Origin: Bacillota bacterium
Lineage (GTDB): Bacteria > Bacillota > Clostridia > Christensenellales > Pumilibacteraceae
Reading direction: 5' to 3'
DNA length: 64,000 bases
Assembly (NCBI GenBank): GCA_009780325.1
Contig: WRAF01000001.1
Span: forward strand, 1 to 64,000
Shown here piece by piece: positions 16,935-24,409 of this stretch. Under the pieces are notes generated by a model. It ran no database searches. It was given only the letters and a program-made list of their open reading frames with translations, and was not told where the DNA came from. The translations under genes were made by a program, and so were the position numbers. The number at the start of each line of letters is the position of its first letter. The stretch's first letter is position 1.

Positions 16935-18005
16935 ATGGAAATAACAAACATCGCAAAAGTAAAAACACGCCAAGAATGGCGGGAATGGCTAGAGGCTAAT
17001 CATGCAACAGAGAAGTTTTGTTGGGTGAGGGCTAAACGCGGAATGTGGGGAACGGGTGCTAGGGACGGCGAGGGAGTGGACTACTTGGATTTGGTAGAGG
17101 AAGCGCTTTGTTTTGGTTGGATTGATTCTACTTCAAAAAGCGGATACCAACGCTTTTCACCCCGCACTAAAAAAAGCAACTGGACGCAACTAAACATAGC
17201 GCGCTGCGAGAGATTGAAGAGATTAGGATTTATGACAAATGCAGGTAGGGTAGTAATGCCAAAGATAGCGTTTGAAGTTGCCCCTCATGTGCTAACAGCC
17301 TTGCAGGCCGACCCGCAAGTTTGGCAAAACTACTTGCTACTACCCGAAACCTACAAGCGGGTACGAATAGACAATATTCAGAGCTGGTACGGCTATGACA
17401 ATTCCACATACGAGAAGCGACTGAAAAAGTTTATAGACAACACTCGGGAGGGCAAATTGTTTGGCGATTGGTATGACGGCGGAAGGTTAGAACACGACTT
17501 CACAATTCGTTATGAGACCCCTAATGATTATGGCGAAATTTATACCTTAACAAAAGATGCTTTTGCAACAGTAGAATACGCAGATGGCGATGAACAGGAT
17601 TGGGTCATCAAATTGCGCAATAGTGGCAATTATATTCCACAGCTTGCTTTAATAGTAGTAAAAGAAGATAAAATTGTCGGACACATAATGCTAACCAAAA
17701 CCATAATAAAAGGAAGTGAGCAGACACCAGTCCTACTCCTAAGCCCTGTCAGCAGTCACCCCAACCATCGCAAGAAAGGCATCGGCGCAAGCCTAATAAT
17801 AAAAGCCTTAAGCATCGCAAGAGACCTCGGTTACAAAGCCGTCTTTCTTTGCGGCGACCCCAACTACTACGGAAAGTTTGGTTTCAAGCCCGTGACTACA
17901 TTTGGGCTAACTCACATGATGAAATACGAAGATCAATTCGTTATGGGGCGGGAGTTAACCAAAGATGCACTAAAAGATATAAACGGCACAATCGATATAG
18001 TATAA
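16935..18005 (+). CDS. YdeI/OmpD-associated domain fused to GNAT acetyltransferase
   Basis: A 356-residue fusion. Residues about 1-185 match the YdeI family (bacteriocin-protection-like): WREWLEANHATEKFCWV, LVEEALCFGWIDSTSK, RFSPRTKKSNWTQLN. Residues about 190-356 form a GNAT N-acetyltransferase, with the acetyl-CoA loop HPNHRKKGIGASLI and GYKAVFLCGDPNYYGKFGF near the end. No stop or frameshift separates them, so a bifunctional or formerly separate pair is implied. Last gene of the train; a hairpin terminator follows 63 bases later. Confidence 0.82.
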   Translation: MEITNIAKVKTRQEWREWLEANHATEKFCWVRAKRGMWGTGARDGEGVDYLDLVEEALCFGWIDSTSKSGYQRFSPRTKKSNWTQLNIARCERLKRLGFMTNAGRVVMPKIAFEVAPHVLTALQADPQVWQNYLLLPETYKRVRIDNIQSWYGYDNSTYEKRLKKFIDNTREGKLFGDWYDGGRLEHDFTIRYETPNDYGEIYTLTKDAFATVEYADGDEQDWVIKLRNSGNYIPQLALIVVKEDKIVGHIMLTKTIIKGSEQTPVLLLSPVSSHPNHRKKGIGASLIIKALSIARDLGYKAVFLCGDPNYYGKFGFKPVTTFGLTHMMKYEDQFVMGRELTKDALKDINGTIDIV

Positions 18006-18068
18006 ATCCAAAAACCGCGCTCTTAAAAACCGACAAATTTTATTAAGATATGATATACTTATTCAAGG

Positions 18069-18092
18069 CGAGTCCCGTGAGGACTCGTTTTT
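18069..18092 (+). terminator. Rho-independent terminator closing the small-gene train
   Basis: A perfect 7-bp stem CGAGTCC/GGACTCG with a 5-base loop is followed directly by TTTTT. It lies 64 bases after the YdeI-GNAT stop and before the IS21 remnant, so it probably ends the operon running from yjbQ or further upstream. Confidence 0.88.
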
Positions 18093-18244
18093 GAATTGCC
18101 GCTGTTGCTGCTAGCCCCTTGTACCTTGACAACTGAATATTTGCTAAAGTGTCGTTTTTTGCTGTCTCTCAAAAAATGTCTTTGAAGTTGCCTTAAACAA
18201 CTAAAAAAGAAAAACCAAAATTATTAACAGGAGAACAACAAAAA

Positions 18245-18964
18245 ATGATAAACTACAATCAATTTAAGAACATTAAAGAACTACAAAATATCGGCGTCAG
18301 TCAAGTGGAAATAGCCAAGAGGCTGGGCATTTGTCGAGACAGAGTCCGAGCTTGGTGGAACAAGTCCGAAGCAGACTTTTGGAGCGAGGATCGCAAAACA
18401 AACGGCGATATGGATAACTACCGAGCGTTTGTTTTGGATTTACTAAAGGTTTGCCCTCAAATCAGAGGGACTAACATCTACCTAAAACTACAAGAAAACT
18501 TTCCAGATTTCAGCGTTAAAATGCCCGCATTTTATAAGTTCGTCAAACAGCTTAGGGTAGAAAATGACCTAGAGCAGTTTGCCAAAAGAATTACTACGGC
18601 AAGAGAATCCTTGCCTGCGGGAGAAGAAATGCAGGTGGACTTCGGAGAGTTCAAAATGCGAACCATGTACGGAACTTGGGTCAAAGTCTATTTTGTGTGC
18701 TTTGTTTTAAGCTACAGCAACTTTCGCTTTATTCACTTTGAGCCAAAGCCCTTTACAACCGACAGCGCAATAACAGCGCACAATCACGCTTTCAAATATT
18801 TCGGCGGTCGGACAAAAAGAATCATGTATGACCTTGCAAGCGTTTTCGTCCAAAGCGAGAATTTCGGCAACATCATATTCGTAAAAAAGTGGGAGGAGTA
18901 TGTCAGGAAGATCGGTTTCTCGGTAATTTACTGCAGACCTCACGACCCGCAAACAAAGCATTGA
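18245..18964 (+). pseudogene. istA: IS21-family transposase IstA, truncated
   Basis: N-terminal 239 residues of an IstA transposase. A helix-turn-helix (VSQVEIAKRLGICRDRVRAWW) is followed by the start of the DDE catalytic core, with the first Asp in QVDFGEF and the second in MYDLA. The frame ends in DPQTKH, exactly where full-length IstA continues into the KGKVE segment with the catalytic glutamate; about half the protein and the IstB helper are missing. ATG 18245 has AGGAG about 12 bases upstream. The flanks (18093-18244, with TTGACAACTGAATA) could hold the left end, but no terminal inverted repeat pair was found. Inactive remnant. Confidence 0.75.
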
Positions 18965-20484
18965 GCCACCTTTTTACTTCTTTTTTGACACGCACTATAC
19001 CATACAAAGCCAAGATTGGAAGACCGCCGAATGCTCTTGATTTACCAAGTATAGCAGGGAACGCTAATAGGGCGGAGGATTTATTGGAGTTTTGTAAAGC
19101 CCCGAGAGCGAGAGGCGAAATATTAGAATATTTTGGATTGTCGCCAAAGTGCGGAGTATTACTTTTGTACAGTTACCTCAACCCACTAATTGAAGACGGC
19201 AGACTTACAATGACTAACCCAGAGTTTCAAGGTAGCCGATTGCAAAAGTTTATCACAGCAGAATTTGCTCCTAAAACTCTGCCAACATTTGAAGAGGTGA
19301 TGAAGTATTGCAATGAGCCGAGAAGTTACAATGAGGTGGAAGATTATTTTGGACTAACAAGAAGTCAAGCAGTAAAATTGGCATACGCTTTGATTAGGAA
19401 AAACAAACTCAAAACAGTAAAGCCATCTTCGGCTGATGGTGGTAAAAAACTATTGACAGCCGAGAGCGGATATTTTGCAACGCAAGAAGAGCAACTGATA
19501 GAGTTTTGTCAAACACCTAAAGCACCCAAAGAGATAGCGGAGTTTTTAGGAATGAGCGTGTTTTGTTCGGATGCTTATATTATCCCACTTGTGGAAAAGG
19601 GAGTGATTAAATACGACCGACCACAAAAAGGAAAAACTCGCATAGGGATTAAGTATGTTAGTGCAAATGCAGATTGGGCAGTATTAAGCGAAGAGAGCCT
19701 TATAGAATTTTGCAAAACCCCTCGCACGAAGACCGAAATATTCAAGCATTTTAGGGTTAGTAATTTTTGGACGAATTATATAAATGACTTAGTAGACAAA
19801 GGTAAACTTATTACAAAATATCCGCTAGAATTAGTTTCAAGAAATAATTGTTATGTCGCACCTGACACCGAGGCGATTATATTAACCGAGAAAGCAGTAA
19901 TGGATTTTTGTAGAATACCTAGAAGACGAAGAGAGATAGAAAAGCATTTTGGTTTGTTAGACTATTGTCAAAAAGAATATATCGACAACATGGTGGAAAA
20001 GAAATTGCTCAAAGGCGACAGCCCACACAAAGCGATGGCATATCAAAAACTTATATCAGCCGAGATGCAGGATACCCCAAAACTTTCAAAAGAAGAGATA
20101 ATCAACTTCTGCCAAGAGCCGAAAAGTCGTAGCGAAATACTAAACCACTTTAATTTGACCGATATTTATTGGTACTTGATAGAAGATTATATCGACAGCG
20201 GACTGCTTGTAACAAGAGTGCCAAATTGCATAGGGCGAAAAGTGCAAAAGTATGTTTCACACAATTCTAATGCCGTAATTTTGACGGCAGATACGCTACT
20301 TGAGTTTTGCCAAACACCAAGGCTAAGAGACGAGATAAAAAGCCACTTTAATATTAGTGAACATCAAGTGTCAAAGTATGCAAGAGTGCTACAAGGAATG
20401 GGCAGGCTCAAAAAAGAGGCAACATACCAAAGGAGCGGAAAAGTGGAGGCAATACTGTACTCAACAGTTGCAGACAGTAAATGA
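18889..20484 (+). CDS. Seven tandem winged-helix repeats (AlbA_2/Fic C-terminal type); 5' end doubtful
   Basis: The frame encodes seven repeats of about 66 residues from about base 19073 to the stop. Each has a helix LLEFC or LIEFC, then a PR/PK turn, a second helix EI..HF, and a wing ending in a basic strand. Repeat 1 ends NPLIEDGRLTMT, a signature seen in the C-terminal winged-helix domain of AlbA_2 or Fic-type proteins of Bacillota. The open frame begins at GTG 18889 inside istA, without a proper ribosome-binding site. The first about 60 residues look like out-of-frame istA DNA plus filler, so the natural N-terminus (ATPase or Fic part) is probably lost. It could be a fragment, or a fusion made by the IS deletion. 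DNA or RNA binding is the expected role. Confidence 0.6.
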   Translation: MGGVCQEDRFLGNLLQTSRPANKALSHLFTSFLTRTIPYKAKIGRPPNALDLPSIAGNANRAEDLLEFCKAPRARGEILEYFGLSPKCGVLLLYSYLNPLIEDGRLTMTNPEFQGSRLQKFITAEFAPKTLPTFEEVMKYCNEPRSYNEVEDYFGLTRSQAVKLAYALIRKNKLKTVKPSSADGGKKLLTAESGYFATQEEQLIEFCQTPKAPKEIAEFLGMSVFCSDAYIIPLVEKGVIKYDRPQKGKTRIGIKYVSANADWAVLSEESLIEFCKTPRTKTEIFKHFRVSNFWTNYINDLVDKGKLITKYPLELVSRNNCYVAPDTEAIILTEKAVMDFCRIPRRRREIEKHFGLLDYCQKEYIDNMVEKKLLKGDSPHKAMAYQKLISAEMQDTPKLSKEEIINFCQEPKSRSEILNHFNLTDIYWYLIEDYIDSGLLVTRVPNCIGRKVQKYVSHNSNAVILTADTLLEFCQTPRLRDEIKSHFNISEHQVSKYARVLQGMGRLKKEATYQRSGKVEAILYSTVADSK

Positions 20485-20568
20485 CGGCGATATAGCGAGT
20501 TGTAGCAGTCAAAGCAAGCAGGATAGATTTATGATGCCTAAATATATACAGGCAAATATACAAAGTCT

Positions 20569-20603
20569 AAAAGCCGTATAAGGTTTTTGGGCTTTTGTTT
20601 TAT
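20569..20603 (+). terminator. Probable terminator after the winged-helix array
   Basis: AAAAGCC pairs with GGCTTTT across a 14-base loop and is followed by a T-rich tract (TTTTGTTTTA). It lies 85 bases after the gene stop. The large loop makes it moderate. From 20485 to 20568 no gene was seen. Confidence 0.5.
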
Positions 20604-20644
20604 ATATTTAGTTAAGAAAATGCTATAAATATACAGTTTATTCT

Positions 20645-20673
20645 TTGACAAACAAGCTCGTTTGTAGTAATAT
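20645..20673 (+). promoter_or_regulatory. Sigma-A type promoter for the gene at 20806
   Basis: TTGACA at 20645-20650 and TAATAT at 20668-20673 with a 17-base spacer. Transcription should start near 20680, giving an untranslated leader of about 125 bases before ATG 20806. Confidence 0.78.
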
Positions 20674-20679
20674 ATAAGT

Positions 20680-20800
20680 GAAGTAGGAAAGGTTGCGGCA
20701 GTAAGGCAACTTTCACGCCTATGCTCGTTTTTGCGAGGGAGTGGTGTTGAGCCTATTTATTAGACCTCCTTTACAAGCAAAGGGTTGCTAAGGAGGCGAC
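20680..20800 (+). promoter_or_regulatory. Structured leader that can hide the ribosome-binding site
   Basis: The leader holds a GCTCG-TTTTT-GCGAG hairpin near 20722. CCTCCTT (20765-20771) is complementary to AAGGAGG (20790-20796), the Shine-Dalgarno sequence of the next gene. Pairing would block initiation; opening it would allow translation. No known riboswitch class was recognised, and no short leader peptide with a good start was found. Confidence 0.55.
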
Positions 20801-20805
20801 CAAAA

Positions 20806-21840
20806 ATGAACAAAGACAATAAAACTACTAGATTTGATTATTCTAAAATTGAATCAAAAGCGGATACTCGTTACTGGGGTATTCACGAAGAAGAGGGTCG
20901 ATTGCATATCGACACTAAGAGACACAAAAAAATATGTGAGAGTGAGGGCGTAGCAAGCGATATGCCCGAGGGGCTGTTTCGCAACAGGTCAACACCATAT
21001 TTTATACCGCAACACAAGTCGAGGCACGATTACAGGTTTAATATCTTTCGTGACCTTATAGGTGGTTTAAGAGACGAATGGTTTTATGATATAAAGCCGT
21101 ATATTGAGTTTGGCAAGCAAGGTCGCAAGTATGATAGGTTTGTAAAATCATATCCAGTTGTAGGCGAGCCAAATCCTAAAATCTCATACAAGGTATCCCC
21201 GTTGGGAGGCATTGAGTTTACGACCACGCCTTATGAGGGTTGTGATGATAATCCTTATGACGAACATAAAGATGAGGCAGGCAATATTCTGCAATTCTTT
21301 AATCACGATAAAGCAGCATATATCGAAAAGAGAAAACTAGCCAACATATTCAACTCACTTCAACTACACTTTATTCAAAAGTTAGCAATAGAAGTAAATC
21401 GAGCTTTGTTGATTGTTTGCAGTGAACTTGGCTATAAAGAGAAAGACTTTGGCTTAAAAGATTTTTTTGTCTTTTCCGATGGTTTAGCCAAGAGCAAAAA
21501 GAAGCCCAAAATTAAGACATTCACAAAGTATAATGCTTTTAACTTATTATTCAAATTAAATAATTTCTTAAAGCACAATACAGTGCAAGCATACGAAACG
21601 CTAAAAGATAATTACCCAGACAACATACTCAAAACGCAAAAAACGCCGTATGAAAATGGTATGTATGCAGCAGACTTTGTTTACTTGCAAGCAGATTACT
21701 TGGACAAAATATTTGATAAGTTGATAATATTCTTTGGCGAGTATTGCAAAAACATTCTAGGCGAGAATATAGAAGATGCTGATTGGAATTATGACGATTG
21801 GTTTAGTGATTTGTTGACAGAGAGCAACAGTACACAATAA
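20806..21840 (+). CDS. Unrecognised protein, 344 residues
   Basis: No family recognised. The start is ATG 20806, with AGGAGG 9 bases upstream, rather than an in-frame TTG at 20785. The protein is soluble-looking, aromatic and charged, with no signal peptide or membrane segment. The N-terminal half is rich in Arg, Tyr and Gly. The C-terminal half is helical and contains FKLNNFLKHNT, faintly like the (R/N)xxxxH helix of HEPN-type RNases, though too weak for assignment. It stands alone between its own promoter with structured leader and a bidirectional terminator, within an accessory region full of defence genes. Confidence 0.8.
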   Translation: MNKDNKTTRFDYSKIESKADTRYWGIHEEEGRLHIDTKRHKKICESEGVASDMPEGLFRNRSTPYFIPQHKSRHDYRFNIFRDLIGGLRDEWFYDIKPYIEFGKQGRKYDRFVKSYPVVGEPNPKISYKVSPLGGIEFTTTPYEGCDDNPYDEHKDEAGNILQFFNHDKAAYIEKRKLANIFNSLQLHFIQKLAIEVNRALLIVCSELGYKEKDFGLKDFFVFSDGLAKSKKKPKIKTFTKYNAFNLLFKLNNFLKHNTVQAYETLKDNYPDNILKTQKTPYENGMYAADFVYLQADYLDKIFDKLIIFFGEYCKNILGENIEDADWNYDDWFSDLLTESNSTQ

Positions 21841-21845
21841 ATATC

Positions 21846-21875
21846 AAAGCTCACAGGGATTATCTTGTGAGCTTT
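21846..21875. terminator. Bidirectional terminator between convergent genes
   Basis: A 10-bp stem AAAGCTCACA/TGTGAGCTTT with a 10-base loop has A-rich sequence on the left and TTTTCTTT on the right, so it can work on both strands. It overlaps the last bases of the minus-strand GNAT gene that ends at 21860. Confidence 0.85.
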
Positions 21876-22291
21876 TCTTTGTTGAACTTCAGTCTCATGA
21901 AAGATGTTGTGGACTTAAATCCAAATTGTTTGTAAAGGTTTTGGGAATCACGAGAACTTAATATGCCCATTAGACCTTGTAGTTTTTCATGGCTAACAAT
22001 ATAGTTCAGTAGTGATTTTCCTAATCCTAAACCACGCCATTTTTCATGAATTACGACATCACAAAGCCAATATGCAGTGCAGTAATCTGTCACACAGCGT
22101 GCAAAACCAATTTGAGTGTCACTTTCTTTATCAAACACGCCGAAGCAAAGCGAATTTGCAATGGATTGTTTTATGATGGATTCGGGTCTGTCTTTAGCCC
22201 AGTAAGTGCTACGAAGTAGGTTGATTACTTGGTCGACTTGTAAACTCTCTTGAGAGTCGCTAATGTGGTAGTTTTTATATTCTGTAAGCAT
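21860..22291 (-). CDS. GNAT family N-acetyltransferase
   Basis: Acetyl-CoA dependent acetyltransferase, 143 residues. Motif A reads VIHEKWRGLGLGKSLLNYI (the Q/RxxGxG loop), and LYKQFGFKSTTSFMRL at the C-terminus is the usual terminal strand. Landmarks at the N-terminus (LLRSTYWAKDRP) are typical of small GNATs related to YjaB/PA3944-like families. Substrate unknown. It overlaps the upstream gene (22275-23471) by 17 bases and is read after it on the minus strand. Confidence 0.85.
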   Translation of the reverse strand: MLTEYKNYHISDSQESLQVDQVINLLRSTYWAKDRPESIIKQSIANSLCFGVFDKESDTQIGFARCVTDYCTAYWLCDVVIHEKWRGLGLGKSLLNYIVSHEKLQGLMGILSSRDSQNLYKQFGFKSTTSFMRLKFNKEKLTR

Positions 22292-23471
22292 TTTTTCTCC
22301 TTGTGTTATGGCGTTTGGCTATTTGTATGAGATTGATTATTGTAGGAATACTTTCGCAAATATCTATTGCCAACTTTAATATAGGCTTTTTAACTATAAC
22401 ACAGTCTGCCAAATAGTCAATAATTTTGTACATATCATCAATAATGAGGTCGGCAGCAAAGCCTAGGTGAGTGCAAAAAAGTTTAGCCAAGTATATTATT
22501 CCTTTTGGTAGTGCTTTAATAGCACTTTTTGCATAGTAAGGTCTCTTAATATGCTTGACGAAATTGCTGTCTTGATTAACTACATTTTTGAACCCTACAA
22601 TTCTTTGGAAGAAATCATTTATATCATATATAAAATTTCCCCAAGTAATGTCTTTAGATATGATTGAAACTACTTCAGGTAGTAGTGTGGCAATTTCTTT
22701 GTGCATAGCTGGTGATAGTCTAAGTATAGCATTTTCTAAGCCTATCCCATTTATTATTCGGCTATCTGTTGATAATGGTTCAGCACCTAGTGCAATGGCA
22801 TTTGCATCATTATAGCCACCGTCAAGAACATCAAGAACTATTTCAGGTATAGTTATTTTGCCAAGTTGTTTTTCAAGTTCTTCTTGAACAGCGCCTCGTT
22901 GAAAAAGAAAAGTTTTATCGTCAGCCAATTTGTTGATTGTTTTTTGTATTAAATTAGCACCATGTGTGCCGATTTGTTGACTGATTTCGTTAAGGACAGG
23001 TAATGAATTTATACGCTCCTTAGTTTTTAGCCTATTTAGCAAATCGGCGTTGCTTCCTTTTGTGCGCTTTAAGGCATAGTCTTTTCCTTTTAATGATGTG
23101 GACGCAAAGAAAGTTTCTAGTGATGTAAAGTTAGAAGAGGTGTAAAGTTTGTATTCGTAGTTGTCAGTGATGTTATTGAGGTTGCTTAGGGTGTTCATTC
23201 TTTCGTTCACATACTGGGTGGCAGGTTTAGACGATGTGAATCGTGGAGCAAACCCAATTTGCAAGCCACCAGTCATCCATATATCGCTATGTTGAATGAA
23301 GACACCAGTCTCTTGCAAAACACCAGTCAAAGAAACTGCTAATTTACCCTCATTTGAGCATATTGCTAATATATCGAATTTCAGTCTTTTATCGATTTCA
23401 CATCGTGAGAGGTTTTTCTTTTCATTTATGCGGTGGTCGCCATAACTTAAATAGTGAATAGTTTTATTCAT
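22275..23471 (-). CDS. Unrecognised protein, 398 residues
   Basis: No family recognised. The start ATG at 23469-23471 has GGAGG-type sequence (read on the minus strand) about 8 bases upstream and a good promoter at 23514-23543. The N-terminal 110 residues look beta-rich and globular. The middle is charged and helical (ERINSLPVLNEISQQIG). The last 100 residues hold amphipathic hydrophobic helices (KGIIYLAKLFCTHLGFAAD, then IDICESIPTIINLIQI) that could be membrane-associated but contain charges. First gene of a two-gene minus-strand unit with the GNAT acetyltransferase. Confidence 0.75.
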   Translation of the reverse strand: MNKTIHYLSYGDHRINEKKNLSRCEIDKRLKFDILAICSNEGKLAVSLTGVLQETGVFIQHSDIWMTGGLQIGFAPRFTSSKPATQYVNERMNTLSNLNNITDNYEYKLYTSSNFTSLETFFASTSLKGKDYALKRTKGSNADLLNRLKTKERINSLPVLNEISQQIGTHGANLIQKTINKLADDKTFLFQRGAVQEELEKQLGKITIPEIVLDVLDGGYNDANAIALGAEPLSTDSRIINGIGLENAILRLSPAMHKEIATLLPEVVSIISKDITWGNFIYDINDFFQRIVGFKNVVNQDSNFVKHIKRPYYAKSAIKALPKGIIYLAKLFCTHLGFAADLIIDDMYKIIDYLADCVIVKKPILKLAIDICESIPTIINLIQIAKRHNTRRKNAYRI

Positions 23472-23513
23472 TTGTTTTCCTCCATGACACTTGACTCTAA
23501 GCGAGACAAATAT

Positions 23514-23543
23514 ATTATATCATATAAATATACTTGTTGTCAA
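23514..23543 (-). promoter_or_regulatory. Sigma-A type promoter for the 398-residue gene
   Basis: Read on the minus strand, TTGACA (23538-23543) and TATAAT (23514-23519) are separated by 18 bases. Both hexamers are perfect consensus. The minus-strand gene starts about 43 bases downstream. Confidence 0.82.
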
Positions 23544-23692
23544 TACTTGGCATTGGGAAGAAACGGCAGTTCAAAAAAATAAATAGGCATAAGTTTTGGT
23601 GTTGTATTATTTGTTTTCTACAGAAAATTATGGTACACTTATTAGGTTGGTATGATAATTTTCAAATCTAAACAATGAGGTATATTTTACAA

Positions 23693-24208
23693 ATGATAAG
23701 TAGAACATGGAGCGAAGAGCTGTGGCGACGCAACAGTGAAAAAGGAACTCTCGAGGAAGAGGTCGACATGATAAGAGGCTCGTTGCTGGCAAAGACAACG
23801 ATGGCTTATAATTTTCTCGTTGATAATATGCAGAATACTTTGAGGATTGAAAATAGTCCGATACATTTAATTTCGGGCGAGGAGTTGATAGAGAATAATT
23901 TTAAGGAAGAGTGTCTTAGAATGATGCTTATTAACTATTCAGTAGTATTGATAGGAATGGGTAGGAATGATAAAGTGTCGCTATATAACGACCCAGCGTT
24001 TAAGGATAAGCCAGAAGTTGTGGAATTTTACGCAAAGAATAAGGAAAACATCAAACAGTTAAAAATGTTGAGGGATAAAATTTATTCTCATGTAGACCCA
24101 AATCTGCCGACATTACTTATTATGATGCCCTTAGAGTTTATTAAAGAATTGATATTATTTGTTACGAAGACAATAGGGATAGAGCGACCTAAAATAAGAC
24201 CTCGTTAG
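23693..24208 (+). CDS. Small HEPN-like protein (AbiU2-like motif), function unknown
   Basis: Protein of about 171 residues from ATG 23693, with GAGG 12 bases upstream; ATG 23675 is an alternative. It is all-helical. The segment LRDKIYSHVDPNLP contains Arg-x5-His followed by Asp, the pattern of HEPN RNase domains and of AbiU2-like proteins (R-x(4-6)-H, then D). HEPN proteins act as RNA-cutting toxins or defence effectors. No partner nucleotidyltransferase is adjacent. Assignment is by one motif plus helical content, hence tentative. It lies just upstream of a long perfect inverted repeat and the type II restriction genes. Confidence 0.6.
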   Translation: MISRTWSEELWRRNSEKGTLEEEVDMIRGSLLAKTTMAYNFLVDNMQNTLRIENSPIHLISGEELIENNFKEECLRMMLINYSVVLIGMGRNDKVSLYNDPAFKDKPEVVEFYAKNKENIKQLKMLRDKIYSHVDPNLPTLLIMMPLEFIKELILFVTKTIGIERPKIRPR

Positions 24209-24227
24209 CTGGAGGCGAGATGGAAGA

Positions 24228-24267
24228 CATTTTATAGTGCTTTATTCTCGCAAAGCACTATAAAATG
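24228..24267. repeat. Perfect 16-bp inverted repeat with 8-base loop
   Basis: CATTTTATAGTGCTTT (24228-24243) is the exact reverse complement of 24252-24267. There is no U-tract after it, so a simple rho-independent terminator is not convincing. It could be an operator, an RNA hairpin ending the HEPN-like transcript, or a mobile-element end. Remaining bases 24268-24372 hold nothing recognised. Confidence 0.85.
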
Positions 24268-24372
24268 CTTGCATTTGTATATTCAAGTATGATACACTGT
24301 ATGGGTCGGTAGAGATGTTATTCTAAAAAATCGACAAAAACTAAGGCAAGGAAGTATAGCACCGTTTTTTAG

Positions 24373-24406
24373 TAGACAAATTTAGAAAAAAACGCTATAA
24401 TTATAG
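24373..24406 (+). promoter_or_regulatory. Promoter of the C5 methyltransferase with palindrome over the -10; probably leaderless
   Basis: TAGACA (24373-24378), 17-base spacer, TATAAT (24396-24401). The -10 lies inside a perfect palindrome CTATAATTATAG (24395-24406). The start codon is at 24410, only 8 bases after the -10, so the mRNA would have essentially no leader, and no Shine-Dalgarno is visible. Confidence 0.72.
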
Positions 24407-24409
24407 AGT

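Noticed and set aside
18093..18244. Complete left end of an IS21 element
   Set aside because: No matching right inverted repeat or target duplication found.
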